Source: Membranipora membranacea
Taxonomy: Eukaryota > Bryozoa > Gymnolaemata > Cheilostomatida > Membraniporidae
Direction: 5' to 3'
Assembly (NCBI GenBank): GCA_914767715.1
Contig: OU612068.1
Span: 13,392,001-13,456,000 of the forward strand
Length of the DNA stretch: 64,000 nucleotides
Both the position numbers and the translations under genes were made by a program. Below are positions 33,180 through 43,415 of this stretch, piece after piece. The notes under the pieces are model-generated. The model did no database searches, had not been told where the DNA came from, and saw nothing but the letters and a program-made list of their open reading frames with translations. Each line of letters starts with the position of its first letter. The stretch's first letter is position 1.

Positions 33180-34300
33180 GAGTTTTTAAATTTTTCCTCA
33201 TCATGATTTTATTTTTGAACAGAGCAAGAGGCATTTTGTAAGAATAGCTGCTGATCAAACACACCCTCTTTAAATCATTATTATTATCAGAAATGAATGT
33301 AGAACATCTTCTTCTCAGTTATTTAAAGTCAAAAATGCTCAGTTGTAGTTATCTCCTCCTTACTTTTCCAAAAGCTATCTCCTTCCTACAGTTTTTGATT
33401 CAGAATAACCACAATTGGTCAACTGGATTGTTAGTCAGTCAGTCAACTATTCATTTATTTTTTTCTGCAAAAAGCACAAAATCTGACAAAAAATCTCCAA
33501 GTTCATGTTTTTCTGTTTGGGCAGAGTTACATTTCGACATGGTAAGTCACCGAGATGTGCTTTTTTTGTGAGCATCAGTTCATCACATTATCTAAAAGTG
33601 TGTCTGAGGGCAGGTTTGAAATAATTTTTTAAAAACGCAATTTACTTTTTCATTACAGTGTTCATTTCATCCACTAGTGCTGTGGCATTGTTGCGCAATG
33701 CAGTGCAAAGAGCCTATATATTTGTAGTTTCTATGCCATTGTGTACAGTTTCAAACAAATTTCAATTGCCTTTTATCAAAGGAGTGGAGCAATTAACAAA
33801 TGACAATGGAGATGCTATACTGAACTTAAAAAAAAAGAATATTTCTGTTGGTTTCTAAGTTTTCAGTGTAGATTGTGGAGACGATTACAGCCACCCATCA
33901 ATTTCTATCAGAATGACTATATACCTCAAAATAATTAGTCTTCACTATTCTACATACATATTCAGAAATTTCCAGGATCTGAATATGACTTGATAATCTT
34001 TTTTGTATTGCACTTTTATACAGTCAGATCTGCACTTTTACCTCGCTATAATATTTGGTAATTTCTGCTCAGACCAAATGTATTTTCCAATTAGTATCCC
34101 AAGCTCAAAACCCCAGTTCTGATAAAAAAAATCAGCCCATATTGAGTGTACCCCATATTTCTATACCAACTATTTTGCATCTAAAATATCATATCATATT
34201 ATGTTGAATCAGTAGGCTCTACTGGCTACATTTTTGCAATCGACTATGATACCTTGTCGGCATTCAGTTATAGACACTCTCTTTACTGAACCAAACTGGC

Positions 34301-34543
34301 ATGGTCTATGCTTCTAAAAGTTATACAAGGTTGCAATCACTTTACTCTTGGCTAGCTTGGTTAACCTTCTTCCGGGAGTTATTGCACAACCAAGTAAAGA
34401 GTGCTTGGGGGAGAGATGTTTATGCTATACCATCCTCACTTCATATACTTCTATATTCCGGGCATGGCATGGATTTGGCTCTTTCATTCATTCAGATTTC
34501 CTATGAATTAGATTTCCCCTATTTTACGGCAAGACAAGTCTGA
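34301..34543 (+). pseudogene. Possible fragment of a histidine-phosphatase-like domain
   Basis: An 80-codon frame reads ...SSLHILLYSGHGMDLALSFIQ...DFPYFTARQV. This resembles the C-terminal catalytic block of histidine acid phosphatases (LLYSGHD-T-hydrophobic, then W-P-x-A-R). Here the expected His-Asp pair is His-Gly and the frame stops directly after the block, so if the match is real it is a dead fragment. The resemblance is short and could be chance. Confidence 0.25.
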
Positions 34544-34639
34544 GGCGGGATGCTGCATTGACAATCGCATTAATCTTTCGCATTGCAAGTTAGATATGCA
34601 GCAAATTCAACATGGAAATACTTTAATATTCTCGTTTTA

Positions 34640-35000
34640 TTTTGCCGGATCTTAGCTATGATGATAGATTAGCTATTTTAGAGCTACCTTCTGTATGTGA
34701 TTTTATATTTACTCTTGGCGAACGGCACTTTAACAAAATAGCCTCTGATCCACAGCATCCACTTTTTAGTAGAGTACACTTTAATACATGCAGTAGAATA
34801 TCCTCTCGTCGAAACACTATTTTTAGGCCTGTTGTATGCCGAACACAAAAACGTGCCAAATCTTTTTTCCCATTTTTTATGTCTTATCTGAACAAGTGAT
34901 AATTTTGCCTAGTAGACTTTTTTTATTCTTTACACTGTTAACATTCGTTTTTATTACACAATGATACTGAATGTAAAATAAACTGAAACTGAAACTGAAA
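34640..35000 (+). mobile_element. 3' end of a non-LTR retrotransposon (LINE), dead
   Basis: Residues such as DLSYDDRLAILELPS, the FSRVHFNTCSRISSRRN block and the terminal FFPFFMSYLNK form the typical C-terminal tail of APE-type LINE reverse-transcriptase ORFs (YEERL..L.LPSL ... R.....R.FFP....WN). The frame stops at about 34899 and is followed by a short 3' UTR ending in a tandem ctgaaa run at about 34981-34999, as in many LINE 3' ends. The RT domain itself is missing, as in 5'-truncated copies. Confidence 0.6.
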
Positions 35001-36785
35001 GTCTCATCAATCAATTTGGTTGTCTCAACCAAAGAGTTTGCCGGCTACCCCTAGCCACCATTTTTGCATAACCTGTTTCACCGCAGTTTTAGCTTTACAT
35101 ATCGGGTCAAAATGCTTATTCAACCAATGTTTGCAAGGGTCAATCAACGCATGGTGTTGAAGTCCTAACCGATTGTACGTTTGTATTAGGTGAGATGGTC
35201 GAAGCGATTGAAATGGCTGGAGTGCTAGCTGTAGTTATGACATCACCCGATGAGAGCGGAGTAGTGCTATCCTTACGAGACACTACAGTATTACACCCGC
35301 CTGTGCTGATATGTGTTTTCGTCGATGACTCTATCACTGCTACAAGTAAAAAGTAAAAAAATAAATTGTTGCCATAGTTATAAGTACGCTTCAAAGCCAC
35401 AACATCGCCAATATGGAAATTCATTGCATCATTCTTTATCTCCGTGGTGTAGATATAATAATATATGAGTATTCAGCTGCAGAAGGTCATTCCTAATTGG
35501 ATCAAGTTATTATGATCGCACTTGTGCGATTTTGTTTCCGAGTAACAAGTATAAGAAACAGTATTGCCATAACCAGAGTACATGCCCCCCTCCGCATGAT
35601 GCACATGCGATTTTCACATGCATAAAAACAGCTTGGTCTTATACAATTTATCCCTTCATTCTTAATAAGCTTTCAAAAACATGCTAGCGCTTGGCATCTG
35701 ATTGTTGAACTGCAGCATTGAACTGATGTCACAGAGGCACTGGGTTGTAGGATTAAAAACATGGTAATTCATCATTATAGATAATAAGTAAACATTCAAA
35801 TCATACATTCTGAGAAAAGGATTGTGTGTCACCAACCGAAGACTGCTAATTATTGGAATTGGAATATTTCACAATTTAATCTAATATGAATATAATGAGT
35901 TTGCAATGCAGTACACACCATACAGGGAGCCAACATAGAGATGTAAAATTATTCTTAAGCCTAGGTGTGGTTGCGCCTTCCCTCATGATTATACTAAGCT
36001 GTTTAATCATTAAGGATTATCCTAAATAATTAAGATGATCCTCAACATTGTAATTATTAATAAAAATATTTATGAAAATACTGGTGCTTGTTTTCAGTTT
36101 ACATACAACACTACTCCCATCAGGAAAGGTCCTTTCATTGTATCGTCCTAGCACAATGGAAACCATAGGCTTGGATATCCTTGGATCCTTTAATTCTAGA
36201 CAGCAAGTGATCAAACAAATGCTTACATAAAAATACCGATCAAGAAAACAATAATGATGGCCTCTTCTGGTGTAAGGAGATCAGCTGAAATGAAAACCAC
36301 AATCCATAACTTAGAAAGTGCAGCAAACAATCTCGGATTAGGGAATTAGAGAGATGCGAGTCATATAACTATCAGTGTGACGTGCTTAATATTTGGTAAC
36401 ACATCCAAACAGATGCAATCCACTGTCAAATCGAATATATAAATATTTATTACAATGATCGTAGCTCCAGTGTCGCAACTCATTGAAATGGAAATCCTGT
36501 CTCTCACATACAAAGCAATCAATAAAGTAAAAATCAATTGCTATCAGATGATAAGTAGCTATTATTTATCTAGCAATCATCCAGATATATTTACTATAAT
36601 CGGTCAGACAAAAGATTAAGACGCCACAATGTGTGGCACAAGCCATTACAAATGAAATGACCCCTCGGGGATTAAGATGCGTCAGGAAGGATGTTTTTTC
36701 ATGAGATAAACTGACGGCTATTTATAGTCTGGATACCCTGTGATACTGTGTGAGAAACCTTGGTGAATTGCTCTGTTTTTTGTTT
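35001..36785. other. Non-coding spacer sequence
   Basis: AT-rich DNA with no recognisable gene. A 94-codon frame on the - strand (35424-35140) begins MNFHIGDVVALKR and becomes Ser/Thr-rich. It has no family match that I recognise and is not called. Confidence 0.5.
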
Positions 36786-36789
36786 CCGA

Positions 36790-36935
36790 TATCAGTACGG
36801 GTCTACGGACTGATCCTGATGGGGCACAGGAGCATTTGATGTCGGATGCTCTTCCTGGCACCATCGTGATCCGCTGGGAATCGAACAAGGGACATCTCTA
36901 TTGAAAGACCCATGCCTGACCAATTAAACCATTAT
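36790..36935 (-). mobile_element. tRNA-derived SINE (reverse orientation)
   Basis: On the - strand the sequence gtttaattggtcaggcatgg is followed about 25 nt later by ttgttcgattccc, which fit RNA polymerase III A-box and B-box positions (B-box core GTTCGATTCC perfect). The expected tRNA fold is otherwise not formed and a longer tRNA-unrelated body (atcacgatggtgccaggaag and onward) follows, so this is a SINE, not a tRNA gene. Confidence 0.55.
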
Positions 36936-37173
36936 AATATCATCTTGCTAGGATAAAACACAAGTACAAAATTATTAGCATTTTCTTTCAACTACATATC
37001 AAACGATATTTATTTTTACAAACAATTTCTGCATCACACGCACTGACCAGGTGGAATGTAAATCAGCCCCTCCCATCTTAGGAATTGAGTAGAGCCGTAG
37101 CTGGAACCGGATTCTCAGCTACAGCCAAATAGTCATCACCAGGGTATTACACAGGTTCAGGCACCTCATCATG

Positions 37174-38167
37174 CAGCCTTTCTTCATAACATAAGTTTGT
37201 AAAATGGTGATGCGCTGTCTCTGATGTGCTGTCGATTTCACAATCAGCATATTTCTTCTGGAGGGTGTGCTGCTGAACACCATTGAGCGGCAGCAAACCA
37301 ACCATCAGCAGCACACTGAGCACACAACTGTTACATACCAGCGGCAGCACACCCATCAGAGGCAGCAAGCTAAAGGGTAACCAAGGTTTCACATCAATGC
37401 ATTAATGAGTAGTAAAATAATGTGCTAGGCAGCATCAGCTTTGTGCATTGCGCAATGCAAAACTCAAAGTAGTTGTTGACTCTAAGCTGGGTAACACCTC
37501 AGTTCAGGGGAAGTTGCAAGACATCGATGTAATGATGATAGAGCATAGGCTAAATAATAACAGGAACATGAAACTGCTCTGTGGTATCATATTTAGCTGA
37601 GTTTGAGTACCTGATGGATGAAATATTTCATAAGAATCCTGGCTGAATACTCATCCGAATTAGATTTTGTCTTTTTCCCTATGCAGAAGGTGCAATTTGC
37701 TATTAATCAATAAGAAGTTGTTTGAAACCCTGGTTTCCCTTTAAGGTACAATCGGCATCAAACAAGCGGCAGCCACCAGGCAGCAGCCCAACAGCATCAG
37801 CAACATTCACTACCAAGCACCTGCACCGAATACCTTTCACCCCAAGCACTGAAATATACATTGTGTGGCCCTCAATGCAAACAAGCCACACAGTAGCCCC
37901 TTATAGCAGCTGACTTGACTTGACAAAATTATCTCAGCATACCAGACTCAGGCAGACAGCCCAGTTTTGGCAGCAGCATCTGGTAACGGCAATGAATGCA
38001 AACCCCAGTATATCCCCATGGGGAAAATAACAATTAAGGCTACATTTGCAATGTTGTTTTTGTTTTTTTGTCTTTCAACACAAAAAATGAAAAACAAAAT
38101 ATGGAATTGGATTTTCGTTTTTGTTTTGCAGCATCACAAATGAAAAACAAAAACCAATTCATTTTTC
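37174..38167 (-). repeat. Right arm of the long inverted repeat (about 994 bp)
   Basis: The reverse complement matches 32187-33179 along its whole length. The inner edge is cagccttt at 37174 and the outer edge aattcatttttc near 38167. Beyond the outer edge the sequence changes abruptly into (AAGTC)n-type repeats. The intact fucosyltransferase lies 1.3 kb further out. Confidence 0.92.
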
Positions 38168-38169
38168 AG

Positions 38170-39260
38170 TCATCGCAAGTCAAGGCAAGTCAAGTCATTG
38201 TCGATGCTAAGTCAAGTCAAGTCAAGTCACATTTACACCAAGTCAAGTCAAGTCAATTGGTGTCTATTTTTTTCGCCATCAAGTCAAGTCAAGTCAAGTC
38301 ATGATTTTTGTAAGTCAAGTCAAGTCAAAGATGGGTGACTTACAAGTCATGGCAAAGTCACGCTCATTAACCGTGAAAATCAACTCGGAATTTATTTCAG
38401 TCCCGGGTGACTCCAAATCGTTGAGGAGTTAGTTAGGTCCTCAGGAGTTGCTCTACTAATCGGGATTTGCTCCCCTCCCCACAAACGAAAGAAGGTATGG
38501 GTGTGTACGCAATTCAGCATTGTTACTTCATTGTATATGTGTACCTTTATTGTGTCAATGATGACAAATGAAATGTTTCATGCTGTAAAAAGATGAGCTG
38601 GTGGAGGATAAATAAATAAACACAAACTAAGATTGATCACTATTTGTTAAGGACGGATAAAACGTTCTCTCTGAAAAGGTTTTTGCATCTGCCTGTTTGT
38701 AATGTCTCTAAGGTCATGAGAGGTTTGCCGATGGCAGTGGCCACTAGCCTCCATGACTCATTATGCATGTGACTCGAATAATATAGTTCGGCTGAATAAA
38801 CCTGCACTATATGATCAGACTATATTAATATTGCATCATGGGATACATTTTTCATTTTACTGATTTCAAGACAACAAGAGAAGACAACTTATATGTAAGG
38901 CAGGAACTCTGACTACTTACCCATAGCTGAGAAGTTGGGTTTTCTGTTTCGGAGTTGGGGTTTCAGAGTTGGGGTTTCAGAGTTGGGGTTTCAGAGTTGG
39001 GGTTCTCAGTTATGATTATCCTTCCTATATCTCTTTCTACATTATGTTATAAAATTTCACACATTGACTTATGTTGACTTTACCAAAGTCAGGACAACTC
39101 CCAAGTCAAGTCAAGTCAAAGTCAATTTTTCGTCAAGTCAAGTGTTGTCTATTTGTTTTCGACATCAAGTCAAGTCATAATTTTGTTAAGTCAAGTCAAG
39201 TCGCGGATCGTGACTTTGACTTGACTTGACTTGAAGATGACTTGACTTACCAGGACTTGG
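38170..39260. repeat. Two blocks of caagt/gactt pentanucleotide repeat around a unique stretch
   Basis: Block one (about 38170-38345) is runs of caagtcaagtcaagtc interrupted by short inserts. Block two (about 39095-39250) starts in the same orientation and ends as its reverse complement (gacttgacttgacttg). Between them lies roughly 750 bp without coding content, including a short tandem array at 38936-39003. Confidence 0.75.
38936..39003 (+). repeat. Short tandem repeat, 16-bp class (gagttggggtttca)
   Basis: About four copies of a unit reading gagttggggtttca with small variations occur in a row. No coding content. Confidence 0.7.
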
Positions 39261-39380
39261 ACCCAGGTCTGATCCTTACAGATAGGACATTTCACTGCAG
39301 TAATGTGATTTTAATATATAGATATGATTTTAATGGCTCAGCTTAATACTAAGCTTAATACTAAGCTCAGCTTAATACTC

Positions 39381-39388
39381 AATATAAA
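39381..39388 (+). promoter_or_regulatory. Possible TATA element of the fucosyltransferase gene
   Basis: TATAAAT about 115 nt before the ATG, just after short tandem copies of cttaatactaagctcag (about 39340-39378). Position and sequence are compatible with a TATA box, but TATA-like words are common in this AT-rich DNA. Confidence 0.3.
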
Positions 39389-39495
39389 TGATAGATGTGT
39401 TCTAGAGTAGACAGTCTTAACAGAGAAGCAGACTCTTCTATCACCGATTGACTAGAAAGTAGACAGTTAGTAATAAACAGGTGACCAGTGTAGCA

Positions 39496-40737
39496 ATGAA
39501 AGGAAAGTGGATAACAGCCCGTGTAGTCATGCTGACAGCCATATTTGCAGCTTGCACATTTGTCTTGTTGGTGCTTCGCAGAGATTCGATCTACCAAGCT
39601 CGTACAAAACAGGATTACTACAAAAATATGCCATCAGATACAGTGAGAAAAGCAGAGAATTCAGACGACAGAAATGTAACATCTCTCATCCCATCAGCTG
39701 GACTATCAAGACGCCAAGTTTTGATGAGTAATCCTGACAGAAACACTACCTTCTCTGCTGCTGGTCAACAGACAAAGCTCATACTTGGTTACACTAGCTG
39801 GATCCAAGATAGATTGAAATGGCCACTCGATTTTAGTAACTGTGAGTACAAGTGTTCGCTGTCAACTGATAAATCTAAAACTGATGAAGCCGATATATTA
39901 TTATTCGAAATGAAGCACTTAAGGGATCTGCAACCAATTCCTTCTATTTCCGCTCACCAATACAGCGTTTTTGTCGATTATGAGTCTTCAGGATTCGCTT
40001 TCAATAAGGCAAGAACATCATGGGATGAAGTATTCAACATTTCGCTTACCTACAGGCGGGGGTCTACGATTCAATATTCAGTATATCAGAATGTCTTGTC
40101 TGTGAGAGATCAACCAATCAAGTCGACGAACTACTTTTTAGGTAAAGATAAAGACATGGTTGCCTATGTCAGTAACTGTGGCTCGGTTGGATACGACAGA
40201 CTCAAAGCTATGAAAGATCTGAGTAAACACGGTTTGAGTCTTGATTTATTTGGAGGATGTGGCAAAAAAGCTAAACACTGTCGCTTAGCTAATTGGAAAC
40301 TGGTTAACTGCGAGGATAATTCCGTTTACAAATTCTATCTTGCCTATGAGAACTCTTTATGTGAAGATTATATAACTGAAAAGTTTTGGAAAGTTCTTGC
40401 GAGTAACTTGTATATGATTCCAGTTGTAATGGGTGGAAAAACTATAGATGATTACATCCGCGTAGCACCACCAAACTCTTTTATTCATGTGGAGAATTTT
40501 ACATCAACGGAAGACCTTGCAGAATACCTCAACTCAGTGGCATTAGATGCTGATTTGTTCAACAGCTATCACAAATGGCGAGAACAATATAAATTTGATA
40601 ATACTGATGGACGTCAGGCACTACCAGCCTGTAAGCTTTGTAGTATTGCGCATGAGAAACCAAATCTTCCGGCAATAAGGAATCTATCTGTATGGTGGAA
40701 TGAGGGTGCTTGTCGTAAATCACATCTTCTTCCTTGA
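39496..40737 (+). CDS. Alpha-1,3-fucosyltransferase-like glycosyltransferase (GT10), intronless
   Basis: Predicted Golgi type II membrane enzyme that transfers fucose from GDP-fucose to GlcNAc-containing glycans. The single exon of 413 codons is a normal length for the family. Residues 8-26 (ARVVMLTAIFAACTFVLLVL) form an N-terminal signal anchor after a short cytoplasmic tail, followed by a stem. The catalytic part runs from about residue 90 and includes VAYVSNC, SLDLFGGCGKK and the GDP-fucose-binding signature FYLAYENSLCEDYITEKFW (about residues 290-308), then IPVVMGG and a C-terminal Cys cluster (CKLCSIAHE). The first in-frame ATG is at 39496; the open frame runs five codons further upstream without an ATG. 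A TATAAAT stands at about 39381 and AATAAA at 40924. The acceptor specificity cannot be told. The related dead copy is at 31248-31972. Confidence 0.93.
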   Translation: MKGKWITARVVMLTAIFAACTFVLLVLRRDSIYQARTKQDYYKNMPSDTVRKAENSDDRNVTSLIPSAGLSRRQVLMSNPDRNTTFSAAGQQTKLILGYTSWIQDRLKWPLDFSNCEYKCSLSTDKSKTDEADILLFEMKHLRDLQPIPSISAHQYSVFVDYESSGFAFNKARTSWDEVFNISLTYRRGSTIQYSVYQNVLSVRDQPIKSTNYFLGKDKDMVAYVSNCGSVGYDRLKAMKDLSKHGLSLDLFGGCGKKAKHCRLANWKLVNCEDNSVYKFYLAYENSLCEDYITEKFWKVLASNLYMIPVVMGGKTIDDYIRVAPPNSFIHVENFTSTEDLAEYLNSVALDADLFNSYHKWREQYKFDNTDGRQALPACKLCSIAHEKPNLPAIRNLSVWWNEGACRKSHLLP

Positions 40738-40923
40738 ACCAAGTCTTTTTCCCATATATTCCTCTATCACTGCAGCCCTGCAGTAACCCAGTCCTAATTC
40801 ATGAAGAAACCATTGAATGTGAAATCATCAATTTTGTTGTTAGAGCCATCAAAGACTGTGCTAAGGTGGCAGCCAACTTGAAGAACCATATTTTGTGTTC
40901 CTTATTTTTCCTACCTCGATCTG

Positions 40924-40929
40924 AATAAA
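40924..40929 (+). promoter_or_regulatory. Probable poly(A) signal of the fucosyltransferase gene
   Basis: AATAAA 187 nt after the stop codon in the sense orientation. Confidence 0.5.
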
Positions 40930-41023
40930 ATAGAACAATATCAATCTGAACCAGAGAGATTCTCAAGGCTTTGCTGATCAATAGCTGATGACTTTTGGTA
41001 GCACAAAAATGATCATGATGTAC

Positions 41024-41069
41024 GTCTGAGCAATGAACTAAACCTAAAGGTTTAGTTCATTGGTCTGAG
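41024..41069. repeat. 32-bp perfect palindrome bracketed by 7-bp direct repeats
   Basis: 41031-41062 is a 15-bp perfect inverted repeat around two central bases (caatgaactaaacct / aggtttagttcattg). Directly outside, GTCTGAG occurs at 41024-41030 and again at 41063-41069. The direct repeats look like a target-site duplication around a minimal foldback. Confidence 0.85.
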
Positions 41070-41469
41070 ATGAGCCCAATTCGATCTTCCTGTATCCCAG
41101 CTTTTTAACAGAGTAGCCCAGAGATTTCTGAAATAGCAGACTGCCAAAATATGGAGCAGCATCCCTTGAGGGCGGTTGGTTGTGCGGCAACATTCTGAGT
41201 TGCCTTAAAACGTCACCTGCTGGACTCACTGGGGTGGTCAAAAGTATAATCCCTTCATATCTTAAGCAAATAAACTGGTTAAAAACACCTATAACAACCT
41301 AAAACAACTATACTCAATGCATAGGTTTTGCTGTGATAATGGCTGATAATGTTTGGCAGCACAGAGATAGCACACTGCTCGCAGGTCGACTCTGAGATAC
41401 GAGTGCGACTGTGTCCCATTGGCCTTTTTACATTTTGCTTATAGAAGCTAACTCTAACTAAATTTATAA

Positions 41470-43415
41470 CACCGTTGGATGTCTGGATTAATAAGAATTA
41501 TTGCTTTAATCACCAGCCACTCAAATTTATCTCATTATTGAGTGTTATCAAAAACAGTTCATTCAAAAAAAGGTTGTGTTATTAGGGGATTTCAACATAA
41601 ATTGGAACTCTAACTCTAGAGAAAAACAACTTATACAACAGAGTCTCATTTCTACAGGCCTATATCAAGTGATAACAGGGTCATCATTTGTAAGTTACCA
41701 TGGTAATGAAAGCCTCACCGATCACAATCTAAAAGTCAAAACTTCGATCAATCTCAGACCACTATGCCACACTTTTAATGCTTGACAGGCCAAAACGTCA
41801 ACTCATCAAAACCAGAAGTTTCAATAAATTGAACCCCTTGTTATTCTATAAAGAATGTGCACTGTTACCTTTTCAGCAAATAGCCGCCGACCCCTTTCAA
41901 TCCATAAACGAGCTGAAATGATTGACCAATCTATAATAAACATTGTAGACAAACACGCGCCAGAAAAAAACTATGCGAGTACGCAACAAGAAAGCACTTG
42001 ATGGTTGAATGAATGCTATCAAGAATCATTCAACATTTTATTTTTATGAAAGTCTAAATTTATCAAACTCAACTGTTGCTATCTGTGCTGCAACAATGGA
42101 AAACTAAACTTGACCAATCCACTCCATGTTACATTGGAGCCTTATCCCTAGATGTCCGAAAAGCATTTTATACAATCAATCACAAACTTCTTCTATACAT
42201 ACTGGATAAAAAACAATTCTCCAGTTCTGCAATAGCACTACTTCGATCATATCTTCAAAACCGATCCCAAGTTATGAAAGTGGGGTTGTCACGATCTAAT
42301 TCACAAGCAATCACCTGTGGGGTACCTCAAGGCTCAATTCTGGGTCCTATCCTCTTTAACTTAGCCATCAATGGATTGCTAGCAACATTTGACAATTCAT
42401 TCGCTTATGCAGATGATACGCTAACCTACTGTACAGCCACAAGCATAGATGAAGTACTAGTGGAGTCCAATACTCTGCTAAAGAAAGCATCAGATTGGTA
42501 TCATAGCCACTTACTGAGACTCAACATTGAGAAAACTCAATTGTGCATATTTTCCAACCGAAACATTAAAAACTTTTACCACATCAATTTTCAAAACTCA
42601 AAAATTGAGACAAAACTCTCTATCAATGTACTAGGGGTTACCCTGGATACTGATTTATCTTTCCACATCCATGCCAATGAAACGGCAACCAAAGCAAACA
42701 AAATAGTATACCTACTCTCAAAACTAAAAAAATACATGAATGTTGAGGAATCAAAATTACAAAATTCTCGTCAGACCTATCCTAGAGGACTGCTCATCTA
42801 TCTACCTAGAAGGCACTCAAAATACATCTGACACAATTGAAAAAGTTCAGAATAAAGCAATTAGTCTCATAGTATCTGCACCTAAAAAGTTTTCTGTCAC
42901 AACTGGTAGATCACTCTTAAACTTACCCACCCTAAAAAGTAGAAGACATTACCTATTTAACAAATTAACACATAAAAAATTATTCAAAAATAAAGCACAA
43001 AGCATATTCTTCGCCTGGTGCAAAAGTCCAATAAACACCAACGCTCCCTTAGAAGTAAATGCTCAGTAATAAAACCTTCTTTTAGGACACATTTTGGCAA
43101 AACAGCTCTCTTAAATCTGCTGCACAATTTCAGACTGAAATGCAAAACGGCTGACAGTCTACTATCTTTTAACTAATACTTTTGATAATAATCGTGACAA
43201 GAACAATAATTTTATTTATATATATGTATATCATTTTCTATTTCTATAAAGCCATATATAACTTACTTTCCCATTTCTAGAACATTGTCATTTATTCGTG
43301 AATAACCCCTTTTTTGTGTGTATTTAGCTGTGTGTAGAGGTCAACAAGTTACTTTTTAACTACTCTGTTATCTGTAACCTTTCTAGAAAACCTCTTTAAA
43401 CAAATAAATAAATAT
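41470..43415 (+). mobile_element. Decayed APE-type LINE retrotransposon (endonuclease and reverse transcriptase remnants)
   Basis: A piece of apurinic-type endonuclease is visible at about 41570-41785 (VLLGDFNIN and SLTDHN). After broken sequence the reverse transcriptase appears at 42076-42831 with LDVRKAFYTINHKLLL (motif A Asp kept), GVPQGSILGPILFN, the catalytic YADDT and the NIEKT / LGVTLDTDLSF region. The frame then shifts and the thumb-like C-terminal part continues at 42740-43069 (VRPILEDCSSIYLEG, RSLLNLPTLKSRR). The 3' end is an aaataaataaat tail at about 43403-43415. There are several frame breaks and 5' truncation, so the copy is inactive. The clade (CR1/L2/Jockey-like) is not resolved. 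Confidence 0.85.

Larger units (their letters stand above)
33180..37173. other. Spacer of the long inverted repeat, transposon debris
   Basis: About 4 kb between the arms. I see no intact gene. It contains a possible histidine-phosphatase fragment (34301-34543), the 3' end of a LINE (about 34640-35000) and a tRNA-like SINE in reverse (about 36790-36935). The rest is AT-rich with no long open frame. No transposase-like motif was seen that would explain the arms as autonomous transposon ends. Confidence 0.6.

Noticed and set aside
32462-33206. Paired open frames in both inverted-repeat arms (62 and about 81 codons)
   Set aside because: Duplicated because the arms are duplicated; changes between arms do not avoid amino-acid replacement and no motif is seen.
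35140-35424. 94-codon - strand frame beginning MNFHIGDVVALKR
   Set aside because: Lies in the TE-rich spacer, has no recognised match, and its second half is low-complexity Ser/Thr.
39481-39495. Upstream GTG start for the fucosyltransferase
   Set aside because: Animal nuclear genes start at ATG; the first in-frame ATG (39496) leaves a normal short cytoplasmic tail before the membrane anchor.
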